In this document: positions 17,284 to 25,515 of the stretch, in pieces
Layout: every line of letters starts with the position of its first letter
Position numbering within the stretch: the stretch's first letter is position 1
Origin: Candidatus Methylomirabilota bacterium
GTDB lineage: Bacteria > Methylomirabilota > Methylomirabilia > Methylomirabilales > Methylomirabilaceae
NCBI GenBank assembly: GCA_003104975.1
Contig: PQAM01000008.1
Location: 310,001 to 374,000, forward strand
Reading direction: 5' to 3'
DNA: 64,000 bases
Translations under genes and position numbers: made by a program
The notes under the pieces: generated by a model
The model's input: only the letters and a program-made list of their open reading frames with translations
Database searches by the model: none
Told to the model about the DNA's origin: nothing

Positions 17284-17582
17284 TGTCCAATGAGATGATG
17301 CTCGGTTTGTACGTCTTTGTGCTGGCGATATTTGTGGGGTTTGAGGTGATCTCAAAGGTGCCGCCGATGTTGCATACCCCCTTGATGTCCGGGTCGAACG
17401 CGATCTCCGGGATCACCCTTGTCGGCGCGATTATCGCCGCCGGCTACGGCGGATTCGATCTGCTCGGGCTCTTCGGCTTCCTTGCGGTTGCGTTCGCCAC
17501 GCTGAATGTGGTCGGCGGCTACCTTGTGACAGACCGGATGTTGCGGATGTTTAAACGCGAACCCAAAGGGAAGGCCCGATGA
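17283..17582 (+). CDS. pntAb: NAD(P) transhydrogenase alpha subunit, part 2 (membrane)
   Basis: A 99-residue membrane protein with about three transmembrane helices: LGLYVFVLAIFVGFEVI, ISGITLVGAIIAAGY and LFGFLAVAFATLNVVGGYLV. The segment VISKVPPMLHTPLMSGSNAI is the highly conserved PNT domain II signature. I chose the ATG at 17283, which overlaps the pntAa stop (TGATG); the frame is open further upstream but that would extend into pntAa. It overlaps pntB by four bases. Together with PntB it forms the proton channel. Confidence 0.95.
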   Translation: MSNEMMLGLYVFVLAIFVGFEVISKVPPMLHTPLMSGSNAISGITLVGAIIAAGYGGFDLLGLFGFLAVAFATLNVVGGYLVTDRMLRMFKREPKGKAR

Positions 17583-18949
17583 TCATCGAGTTCCTCTATT
17601 TGTCCGCGGCCGTACTCTTTATTATCGGCCTGAAGTTAATGAGCAACGTGGGATCGGCCCGGTTTGGCAACTACCTGTCGGCTGGGGGCATGGGTCTTGC
17701 GATTCTGGCGACGCTCATGAAAGGCGAGGGTTTCACGTGGACACAGATCGTGGCCGGCGTCATCGTGGGCACTGTTCTCGGCGCCGTATCTGCGATGAAG
17801 GTCCAGATGACGGCCATGCCGCAAATGGTGGCGCTTTTTAACGGATTCGGTGGCGCCGCATCCCAGCTTATCGCCGTGTCGGAACTCTATCGGTTGGGGG
17901 CCGAGTTGTCCATGGTGGCCCTGATTGCCGTTCAACTCACCGTGATTGTCGGCGCAGTGACCTTCAGCGGCAGTATGATCGCCTTCGCAAAGCTCCAGGA
18001 ACTGATGTCTGGGCAGCCGATTCTCTTTACGGGCCAGCACTGGGTCAATCTTTCGTTTCTGCTGCTTTCCACCGGGCTGAGCGTATGGGTGGTGACGGTT
18101 CCGGATGCCTGGGGTCAATTTATCCTCCTGAACCTGATCGGTCTTGTGCTCGGCGTGCTGGTGGTGATACCGATCGGCGGGGCCGATATGCCGGTTGTGA
18201 TCTCGCTGCTCAACTCCTACTCCGGGATTGCCGGCGCAGCCGCCGGTTTTGTCCTCTCCAATAATGCGCTCATCATCACCGGCTCGTTGGTCGGCGCTTC
18301 GGGCATCATTCTGACCGACATTATGTGTAAGGGGATGAATCGATCGCTGGCGAACGTTCTGTTCGGAGGGTTCGGCGCAACGGCAGCAGCGGCCCCCTCC
18401 GGTGCGGCGTCTACCGCCGGCAGTATCAATGAGGGAACGATCGACGATGCGGTAACGGTTCTGAGGAATGCGCAGGGTGTGATTGTCGTACCCGGGTACG
18501 GTATGGCGGTATCGCAGGCTCAGCATGCGCTGCGGGAATTGGCCGATCTGCTAAGCTCGGACGGCGTCACCGTCAAATATGCGATTCATCCGGTGGCGGG
18601 CCGGATGCCGGGCCATATGAATGTCCTTCTGGCTGAGGCCAATGTGTCGTACGACCAACTGTACGATCTTGAGGACATTAACGAAGAGTTTTCGAAAACG
18701 GACGCGGTGATTGTCGTCGGCGCGAACGACGTCGTCAATCCTGCCGCGAAGACCAACCCCTCGAGCCCTATTCACGGCATGCCGGTCCTGAATGTGGAGG
18801 AGGCGCGTACGGTCATCGTCCTCAAGCGCAGTATGGCCGCCGGCTTTGCGGGCATCGACAACGAGCTCTTCACGCTGCCTAACACGATGATGGTATTCGG
18901 TGACGCGAAACAGACCCTCGCGAAGATGGCGCAGGCACTGAAGGATTAG
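17579..18949 (+). CDS. pntB: NAD(P) transhydrogenase beta subunit
   Basis: PntB supplies the remaining membrane helices and the NADP(H)-binding domain III. The 456 residues begin with about nine hydrophobic helices, followed from about residue 285 by the soluble domain: VIVVPGYGMAVSQAQHALRE, VKYAIHPVAGRMPGHMNVLL, VIVVGANDVVNP and IVLKRSMAAGFAGIDN. These are the NADP-binding motifs of the family. It starts four bases before the pntAb stop, so the three genes are translationally coupled. The likely role is NADPH supply for biosynthesis or for a methylotrophic C1 pathway. Confidence 0.96.
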   Translation: MIIEFLYLSAAVLFIIGLKLMSNVGSARFGNYLSAGGMGLAILATLMKGEGFTWTQIVAGVIVGTVLGAVSAMKVQMTAMPQMVALFNGFGGAASQLIAVSELYRLGAELSMVALIAVQLTVIVGAVTFSGSMIAFAKLQELMSGQPILFTGQHWVNLSFLLLSTGLSVWVVTVPDAWGQFILLNLIGLVLGVLVVIPIGGADMPVVISLLNSYSGIAGAAAGFVLSNNALIITGSLVGASGIILTDIMCKGMNRSLANVLFGGFGATAAAAPSGAASTAGSINEGTIDDAVTVLRNAQGVIVVPGYGMAVSQAQHALRELADLLSSDGVTVKYAIHPVAGRMPGHMNVLLAEANVSYDQLYDLEDINEEFSKTDAVIVVGANDVVNPAAKTNPSSPIHGMPVLNVEEARTVIVLKRSMAAGFAGIDNELFTLPNTMMVFGDAKQTLAKMAQALKD

Positions 18950-19074
18950 CACGTGTGCGACGGTCATCCCAGATGACCCAACCCCGTACGCCTCTTCTGT
19001 TCCGGATCAGATAATATCCGTTCCGCGCATAACCCGCCGCCGTCCGCTCCCTCCTCATAGCGGCAAGAGGAATC

Positions 19075-20229
19075 GTGGATATTCTGATTGTGGGGGTTAG
19101 CGCGCGCGCCATGGCGGAGTCGGCGATTCGGACTGGTCTGGCGCATCGAATCGTTGCGGCCGACTACTTCGGAGATTTCGACCTTGGGTCGCTCTGCCCG
19201 CACCGTTCAATCAAGCGCGATCTGAACCTTCCGTATGAGGCCCGTCATCTGATCGCCGCGTCCGCAGACCTTCCGTTCGACGTGCTGATCTATACCGCAA
19301 ACCTGGAAAACTATCCGTCAGTCATCGAGGCGATAGCCGGCGATAAACCGATCCTGGGCAATAGCCCTACCGTCCTGACATCGGTGAGGGACCCTGCCAG
19401 ATTATTCGACGTTCTCACGCAGGCCGGGATTCCTGCGCCCCGCATTGTCTTTGACGCCGAGCGGCTCGATCTGGGTCCTGATACCGTCTGGTTGCGCAAA
19501 CCGCTGCGCGGCGGCGGCGGTCATGGAATCGCCGTTCACCGTTCCGAAGACCGGCTTGAGTGCGCTGTATTTCTTCAGGAATACCTGGATGGTGTGTCGT
19601 GCGGCGCAGTCTTCGCTGCGGATGGGTCGGAGGCGCGCCTGTTGGGTATCTCCGAACAGCTTATCGGCAGGACCGAGTTCGGAGCGGACGGCTTTCGCTA
19701 CTGCGGCAGTATCCTTGGGCCGGTGAGAGCGGGTTGGAGCGAATGGAGCGATCTGGTCGAGCGCGTGAATCGGGTCGTTCGGGCCATTACCCGCGCGTTC
19801 CACCTTGTCGGCGTGAATGGGATCGATTTCATTTTGAAGGGACAGACCGTCTACCCGATCGAGGTCAATCCCCGCTATACCGCTTCAATGGAATTGATCG
19901 AGAGGGCCTACGGCCTGAACATCTTCAGGACTCATCTCGATGCCTGTCTGGGGAGACTGCCGGATTTCGACCCCCTCGCACACCATGACGTGGGCTACTT
20001 CGGTAAGGCCGTTCATTTTGCCTCGCGGGCGCTGATTTTTCACAATCCGCAATGGTGGTTCGAGCAGGGCATTCGGGATCTGCCGCACGAAGGGGAGCAG
20101 ATCGCGCCGGGAAAGCCGGTCTGCACACTTTTCTCACGCGGACAAAGTCGGTCGGAGTGCTATAATCAGCTCGTAGATCTCTCCGCGACGATAGAGCAGA
20201 CATATCCGGACGCGACAACAACGGTATGA
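19075..20229 (+). CDS. ATP-grasp ligase (COG2232-like)
   Basis: This protein begins at a GTG preceded by AAGAGG. The 384 residues have an N-terminal pre-ATP-grasp domain (MDILIVGVSARAMAESAIRT) and an ATP-grasp core with the Lys-Pro-x-x-G-G-G-G-x-G loop (RKPLRGGGGHGI), the FLQEYLDG region and the metal-binding VNPRYTASMELIE. Such enzymes ligate a carboxylate to an amine through an acyl phosphate. The closest match I can name is the COG2232 family, members of which occur near tetrahydromethanopterin/methanofuran genes of methylotrophs. It is coupled (ATGA) to a PLP decarboxylase-like gene, and a TonB receptor follows. A cofactor or a metallophore product are both possible; the substrate is unknown. 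Confidence 0.7.
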   Translation: MDILIVGVSARAMAESAIRTGLAHRIVAADYFGDFDLGSLCPHRSIKRDLNLPYEARHLIAASADLPFDVLIYTANLENYPSVIEAIAGDKPILGNSPTVLTSVRDPARLFDVLTQAGIPAPRIVFDAERLDLGPDTVWLRKPLRGGGGHGIAVHRSEDRLECAVFLQEYLDGVSCGAVFAADGSEARLLGISEQLIGRTEFGADGFRYCGSILGPVRAGWSEWSDLVERVNRVVRAITRAFHLVGVNGIDFILKGQTVYPIEVNPRYTASMELIERAYGLNIFRTHLDACLGRLPDFDPLAHHDVGYFGKAVHFASRALIFHNPQWWFEQGIRDLPHEGEQIAPGKPVCTLFSRGQSRSECYNQLVDLSATIEQTYPDATTTV

Positions 20230-21533
20230 CAAAACGCACAATCCACGACTACCGCCGGTTTGCATCATCGGCTACGCGCCGCCTCCTCGAACAGGACAGG
20301 CCGTTTCATGTGAAGGATGGGGAGGTCCGGATCGAACAGTTGCCCTGCCGGGAGGTTGTGAAACCGCTCGGCACGCCGCTCCTGGCCTACTCGGCGGCGC
20401 GGCTGCGCGAGAACATTGTCGAGGCGACAGCCGCGGCGGCCGCGTCACCCCGGCCGATCCGCATCCACTTCGCATTGAAGGCCTGTTATCTGGTTGGGGT
20501 TGTATCGCTTCTTCAACAGGCCGGGCTGAATGTCGAGGTGATATCCGAATATGAATACCTGCTGGCTCGACGGATCGGCTTTACGCCGGATCAGATCATC
20601 GTCAACGGACCCGCGAAGCGGCCGGAGTTCCTGGAGCGTGCCGTCAGTGATGGGGTCTGTCTGATCAATGTGGAGTCGCTGCCGGAGATCGCGTTTCTCG
20701 ACGGCTTAGGCCGACGGCTGGGGCGAACGATCGAGGTCGGCATCAGGATCAATCCGCTTCTGTCGCGCCGTCTCCGGGGTCCGTTTACCCCTCCAGGATC
20801 CAAGTTCGGTTTTGATGTACCCGGCGGTGAGGCAGAGAACGCCGTGCGAACCATCGTCGCCTCACGCTTCCTCTCCCTCCGAGCGGTCCATTGTCACGGC
20901 TACACGCGGCAATACACACCTGACGCTCATCGCGCTCAGGTGGCGGCAGTAGTGAAGTTTTTGCGACAAGTGGAAGCCGATCTCGGGATCCGGATTCCCA
21001 TCCTCGACCTTGGGGGCGGGTTCGGCAGTCGCTATCTGATGGAGGCCCACGGGTGGCCGTTTCGCGAGTTCGTGCGTGAGATGTTGGACCCGCTTGTCGG
21101 TCTGGCCGGTGACCGACAGGTCATCGTTGAGCCGGGGCGATATCTGGTCAATGATGCCGCCGCATGCCTGACGAGCGTGCTCACGTGCAAGCGAACAGCG
21201 CACCGACGCTGGGCGCTGGTGGACGCGGGACGGAATATCCTGCCGCCTCGCGAAAACGCCGAATATGTCGTCATACCATGTCGGGTGTCACCAGGACGCA
21301 CCTTGTATCACGTCGGCGATTTTCTCTGCACACCGTCTGAGCCGGTTCCGCTCTCACTGGTGAGCGGACCCATGAAGCCGGGCGACCTGCTGGCAGTGTT
21401 CAATGCCGGGGCCTACACCTTTTCCATGGCCCAGAACTTCGGAGAGCCGATCCCGAATGCCATCTTGATCGATAAGACCGAGTGGAGTTGGTTGTTCAGG
21501 AAGCAAACGGTTGAACGGCAGTTCGTACAATGA
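20226..21533 (+). CDS. PLP fold-type III decarboxylase-like protein
   Basis: The 435-residue protein belongs to the Orn/DAP/Arg decarboxylase (fold type III) superfamily. The PLP lysine lies in HFALKAC, and there follow HCHGYTRQ (the usual HxGSQ position, altered), ILDLGGGFG, the phosphate-binding VEPGRYL, and near the end FNAGAYTFSMAQNF with the conserved GAY tyrosine. The usual C-x-S-x-D active-site segment reads CTPSEP, so the substrate probably differs from diaminopimelate. It overlaps the ATP-grasp gene by four bases. Such pairs occur in peptide-like cofactor and siderophore pathways. What it decarboxylates cannot be read from the sequence. Confidence 0.7.
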   Translation: MTKRTIHDYRRFASSATRRLLEQDRPFHVKDGEVRIEQLPCREVVKPLGTPLLAYSAARLRENIVEATAAAAASPRPIRIHFALKACYLVGVVSLLQQAGLNVEVISEYEYLLARRIGFTPDQIIVNGPAKRPEFLERAVSDGVCLINVESLPEIAFLDGLGRRLGRTIEVGIRINPLLSRRLRGPFTPPGSKFGFDVPGGEAENAVRTIVASRFLSLRAVHCHGYTRQYTPDAHRAQVAAVVKFLRQVEADLGIRIPILDLGGGFGSRYLMEAHGWPFREFVREMLDPLVGLAGDRQVIVEPGRYLVNDAAACLTSVLTCKRTAHRRWALVDAGRNILPPRENAEYVVIPCRVSPGRTLYHVGDFLCTPSEPVPLSLVSGPMKPGDLLAVFNAGAYTFSMAQNFGEPIPNAILIDKTEWSWLFRKQTVERQFVQ

Positions 21534-21580
21534 GGCGACACGGTGCGGATCACCATTGAGGGTGTATTGCTCTGCAAGTT

Positions 21581-21718
21581 CCCCCTCACCCGCACCCTCT
21601 CCCCCAAAGGGGAGAGGGGAACACAAAAGGGGCCTGCTCGCTGCACGAAGGGTTGAGGGATTAATAATAAACTCACCTCTCCCCCACACCTGGGGGAGAG
21701 GATGAAGGTGAGGGGGTG
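21581..21718. repeat. CCCCCTCACC...GGTGAGGGGG palindromic element
   Basis: A 138-bp inverted element. The left arm is CCCCCTCACCCGCACCCTCT followed by CCCCC, and the right arm is its near complement, GGGGGAGAGGATGAAGGTGA followed by GGGGG. A second inner hairpin, CTCTCCCCCAAAGGGGAGAG, lies in the left arm. Related elements are at 6112 and 55632. It separates the decarboxylase gene from the TonB-receptor gene and ends 13 bp before the receptor start. Confidence 0.8.
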
Positions 21719-21730
21719 CCGGGAGGAAGC

Positions 21731-23917
21731 ATGACGCTGACAGGGAAGGCGAGGTTCGGATCATATCGAACGATTATCGCTGTGGCAGGATTGTTCGCCA
21801 TCGCTACCTTCATGCGACCGTCTCCGGCGGCGTGGGGGGCCGATGCCGGCGTGCCGACGGCGGGTACAAACGGAGAGACGGTGCGTCTCGATCCGGTTGT
21901 GGTCTCCGCCAGCCGGGTGGAGCAGCGACTGCGGGATATCCCGGCCAATGTCACGGTCATCACGCAAGAAGAGATCAGGCAGTCGCCGGCCAGGACGGTG
22001 GACGATCTGCTGCGGCAGGTGCCGGGGTTCAGTCTGTTCCGGCGCAGCAGCAGCCTGGTCACGCATCCGACGGCGCAGGGGGTCTCGTTGCGTGGGATCG
22101 GACCCAGCGGGGTCAGCCGGACGCTGGTGCTCTTGGACGGGGTGCCGCTGAATGATCCGTTCGGCGGGTGGGTCTATTGGAGCAAGGTGCCGATGGAGAG
22201 CATCGAACGTATCGAGGTGACGCGTGGCGGCGGCTCCGGCGTGTGGGGTAACTATGCCCTGGGCGGCGTCATCAATATCATCACCAGGCGGCCGGAGGCG
22301 CGGGTGGCGCAGGCCAAGCTCGATGTCGGCACGCGGGACACGGTCGATGCCGACCTCCTGGTCAGTCATGCGACAGGGCCGTGGGGTATCTCGCTTGAGG
22401 GCAACTACTTCGACACCGACGGCTACAAGATCGTCAAGAAGAGCCAGCGGGGAGACATCGATGTTCAGGCGACCTCCAACCACAAGACCTTTAACGGCCG
22501 ACTGGAGTATGCGCCCTCTTCGAACTCCTCGCTGTATCTGACCGGCAGCTTTTTCCATGAGGATCGCGGGAACGGGACCCCGCTTCAGGAAAATTCGACC
22601 GAGACCGGTTATGTGGCAACCGGAGGCCGTCTGAAAACCGTGGACGGCAGCGAGTGGCAGCTTACAGTGTTTTCTCATCTGCAGACCTTCGACAGCACCT
22701 TCAGCTCTGCGGCTCCAGATCGGAACTCGGAGACCCCGGCGCTCGATCAGTTCGATGTTCCTTCAACGGATGCAGGGATAAACTTTCAGTGGTCGAAGCG
22801 GATCTTTCAATCGCATCTGCTAACGGCGGGAACCGATGTCAGGTGGATCGATGGAGCAACCAATGAATTCTTCACATTTAATCAGACCCTGAACGATTTC
22901 ACCAGACGGCGGAAAGCCGGGGGAGAACAGGTCTTAACAGGGGCTTATGTTCAGGATATTTTTACGCCGGCGCCCGGATGGCAGGTGACGATTGCCGGTC
23001 GGTTCGATTCCTGGCAGAGCTTCCATGCGTCCCGTATTGAGAGGAATAAACAGACCGGAGCGATCACTCGAGAAAATCCGTTTGACGACCGGGACGAATT
23101 CGCCTTCAGCCCGAAGGTCGCCGTCCTTTACCATGCGACCGACCAACTCTCGCTGCGCAGCTCGTTTTACAAGGGATTTCGGGCACCGACCATCAATGAA
23201 CTCTTTCGACCGTTCAGGGTCCGAAACGACATCACCGAGGCCAACGAGAAACTGGACCCGGAGCGGCTGATTGGGGGAGAGGTCGGGATGGACTACGCCA
23301 TACTGCGCAACCTGTTCGGTCGACTCACCGCCTTTTGGAACGAGGTGAAGGACCCGGTCGTCAACGTCACCAGGGGAATCAATGCCGGCTCAGCGGGGAT
23401 CACCATTGATCCGTGCGGCTTCGTCCCTGCCGGCGGCGTCTGCCGTCAGCGGGCAAACCTGGACCGGACGCGAATCAGGGGGATCGAGGCCGAACTGGAA
23501 TACCGTCCGCATCAGCAGTGGACCTTGTCCGGCAGCTATCTGTATAACCATACCAAAGTCTTAAGCGCCTCCAACCAGCCGGAATTGGAAGGGAAATGGA
23601 TCGCGCAGGTTCCGAGACAACAGTTCACGTTGAAGGTGGGTTACACCAACCCGTCCTTCATCAACCTTTACGTTCAGGGGCGGTTTGTCGGGGATCAGTT
23701 CGAGGACGACCTCAACTCGTTGAAGCTTGGCGACTACTTCGTGGCGGACCTCATGATATGGCGGCCGATTCCCCTCCCCAAGCTGTCTGCGGGGGAGGTC
23801 TTCCTGGGGGTAGAAAATCTCTTCGACAGGACCTTTGAGGTCGCCAAAACGGCCGACGGCATCGTCACGACCGGTGCCCCCGTGCTGGTCCACGGCGGCC
23901 TCCGGGTCCGGTTCTGA
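21731..23917 (+). CDS. TonB-dependent outer-membrane receptor
   Basis: The 728-residue product has a signal peptide (to about residue 35), a TonB-box-like segment DPVVVSASR, and a plug domain with VITQEEIRQSPARTVDDLL, RGIGPSGVSRTLVLLDGVPL, IERIEVTRGGGSGVWGNYAL and GGVINIITR. A 22-strand barrel follows with the NLFDRTF element and a C-terminal Phe (GLRVRF). I chose the ATG at 21731 because GGGAGGA lies just upstream; a GTG at 21716 falls inside the repeat. It follows the ATP-grasp/decarboxylase pair and precedes a sensor kinase and regulator, so it may import a metallophore or cofactor linked to that group. The ligand is unknown. Confidence 0.9.
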   Translation: MTLTGKARFGSYRTIIAVAGLFAIATFMRPSPAAWGADAGVPTAGTNGETVRLDPVVVSASRVEQRLRDIPANVTVITQEEIRQSPARTVDDLLRQVPGFSLFRRSSSLVTHPTAQGVSLRGIGPSGVSRTLVLLDGVPLNDPFGGWVYWSKVPMESIERIEVTRGGGSGVWGNYALGGVINIITRRPEARVAQAKLDVGTRDTVDADLLVSHATGPWGISLEGNYFDTDGYKIVKKSQRGDIDVQATSNHKTFNGRLEYAPSSNSSLYLTGSFFHEDRGNGTPLQENSTETGYVATGGRLKTVDGSEWQLTVFSHLQTFDSTFSSAAPDRNSETPALDQFDVPSTDAGINFQWSKRIFQSHLLTAGTDVRWIDGATNEFFTFNQTLNDFTRRRKAGGEQVLTGAYVQDIFTPAPGWQVTIAGRFDSWQSFHASRIERNKQTGAITRENPFDDRDEFAFSPKVAVLYHATDQLSLRSSFYKGFRAPTINELFRPFRVRNDITEANEKLDPERLIGGEVGMDYAILRNLFGRLTAFWNEVKDPVVNVTRGINAGSAGITIDPCGFVPAGGVCRQRANLDRTRIRGIEAELEYRPHQQWTLSGSYLYNHTKVLSASNQPELEGKWIAQVPRQQFTLKVGYTNPSFINLYVQGRFVGDQFEDDLNSLKLGDYFVADLMIWRPIPLPKLSAGEVFLGVENLFDRTFEVAKTADGIVTTGAPVLVHGGLRVRF

Positions 23918-23947
23918 CACAAGCTGTCAGCAATCAGCCGTAACTTC

Positions 23948-24002
23948 TGTAGGGGCGCTGCTTGCTGCGCCCACTGAGGGCAGGGCAAGCCCTGCCCCTA
24001 CA
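23948..24002. repeat. TGTAGGGGC...GCCCCTACA inverted repeat
   Basis: TGTAGGGGCGCTGCTTGCTG then CGCCCACTGAGGGCAGGGCA then AGCCCTGCCCCTACA. The outer ends are complementary (TGTAGGGGC/GCCCCTACA) and the inner part has two small hairpins. It lies between the TonB receptor and the sensor kinase genes and may end the receptor transcript. Confidence 0.75.
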
Positions 24003-24036
24003 ATCACTGTTGATAGCCGAACGCTATTTCTATTCC

Positions 24037-25515
24037 ATGCTGATCCGCACAAAGCTCCGTATCGGCTATCTGGTCATCTTCGTCCTGGCGCTCTGCATTG
24101 GGCTGGTCATGATCTGGGCCATGCATGGCTGGCGGGCGGCCACAGAAGACCTCACCTACGCCCACGCGCAAGGCCTGAAAGCCGAGCGACTGCGGGGCGA
24201 TCTGTATCGACAGATCAAAGAGATCCTCGACCGACTGGTCAGCGGGGATCGATCTGCCAGACAGGAGTTCGACGCGCTGGGCGTCGCGTTAGAGGACGAA
24301 CTGGCCGGCCTGCGCCGTCATGCTCGAACCCCTGAAGAGCGAGAGCGGGTTCACGCACTGGTAGAGGCGCATCAACAGGTGACTCTGCTGGCGAGAGAGA
24401 TTTTTGATCTCCTGGCAACAGGGTCTCGGGACCGGGCCGTACCAAAGGTTGAGCGCGAGTTGGAGCAAGTGGCGTTCGCGCGACAGGACGACGCGATCGA
24501 TCAACTCCGCGCCTATTATGATGCGGCGTCGCAGCGGTCGCTGCAGCGGACCCTTGCGATCGGTGTCCAAAGTGAGTTGCTGGCGGGGATTGTCATACTG
24601 CTCGCTCTTGCGTGGGGGGGCGGGTTGCTCTTCGGCATCCAGCGATGGTTGGTGAAACCTCTTCAGGTAATCGGTCGCTCGACCGCTGTCATCAGTACCG
24701 GGGCGTTGGATCATCGTGTACGGGTGGCGTCGCAGGATGAATTGGGCGATCTGGCGACATCGATCAATCGTATGGCCGGATCGCTGAAAGAGATCCAGGA
24801 ACGCCTGCTGCAAGCCGAGCGGGTGGCGGCGGCCGGCGAACTCTCTGCCTATATCGCCCATAATATCCGCAACCCGTTGGCCAGCATCCGATCCTCGGCT
24901 CAGGCAGCCCTCAATACATCACAGGTATCGGAAGAGGTTCGGGACGATCTTCAGAGTGTCATTGGCACCGTCGATCACTTAGGGCAGTGGGTCCATCATT
25001 TACTGTTTGCGCTGAAGCCGATTACGGCGACACTCACGCCCGCCGATCCGAATCGAGTGATCGAGCAGGCGCTTGAGGTCGTTCGCCCTATGATCGAACA
25101 GAAGCGGATTGCGGCTGAGTGGAGCGCGTCCTCGGACCTGCCTCCGATCCCCCTCGACGAACGGTATCTGGAACAGGCCTTCGTGGCCCTCCTGACAAAT
25201 GCCTGCGAAGCGACGCCACGGGGCGGGAGGCTTGCGATTGCCTCCCGAGTGCTGCGGGAGGGTAATGGCCCCACAGGTATCGCCATTGACCTGGTCGATA
25301 ACGGGGTGGGCATCCCCGCCGAGATACTCCAGAGACTGTTTACGCCGTACGTGACCACGAAGAGCGATGGGATCGGTCTGGGCCTGACGATGGCCCGGAA
25401 GATCATCAGCGCCCACGGCGGGAGCCTTGTGATATCGGATCGACCCGAGGGCGGGACGATAGCGAGCGTTCGCCTTCCGCTTGCCCACCATGGAGGAACT
25501 GCTCAGGATGGCTAA
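24037..25515 (+). CDS. Membrane sensor histidine kinase
   Basis: A 492-residue kinase. TM1 is IGYLVIFVLALCIGLVMIWA (residues about 8-27). A periplasmic helical sensor of roughly 155 residues follows, then TM2 (SELLAGIVILLALAWGGGLL), a HAMP domain, the H-box with the phospho-His in YIAHNIRNPLASIR, the N-box ALLTNACEATP, and the G1/G2 boxes DNGVGIP and GLGLTMARKI. I chose the ATG at 24037; an upstream TTG lies within the repeat. The stop overlaps the regulator gene by eight bases, so the two form one unit. Kinase and sigma-54 regulator are the NtrB/NtrC type; the signal is unknown. Confidence 0.92.
   Translation: MLIRTKLRIGYLVIFVLALCIGLVMIWAMHGWRAATEDLTYAHAQGLKAERLRGDLYRQIKEILDRLVSGDRSARQEFDALGVALEDELAGLRRHARTPEERERVHALVEAHQQVTLLAREIFDLLATGSRDRAVPKVERELEQVAFARQDDAIDQLRAYYDAASQRSLQRTLAIGVQSELLAGIVILLALAWGGGLLFGIQRWLVKPLQVIGRSTAVISTGALDHRVRVASQDELGDLATSINRMAGSLKEIQERLLQAERVAAAGELSAYIAHNIRNPLASIRSSAQAALNTSQVSEEVRDDLQSVIGTVDHLGQWVHHLLFALKPITATLTPADPNRVIEQALEVVRPMIEQKRIAAEWSASSDLPPIPLDERYLEQAFVALLTNACEATPRGGRLAIASRVLREGNGPTGIAIDLVDNGVGIPAEILQRLFTPYVTTKSDGIGLGLTMARKIISAHGGSLVISDRPEGGTIASVRLPLAHHGGTAQDG

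Noticed and set aside
19075-20229. D-alanine-D-alanine ligase or carbamoyl-phosphate-type enzyme
   Set aside because: Only the general ATP-grasp motifs match; the N-terminal domain and the coupled decarboxylase do not fit those pathways.
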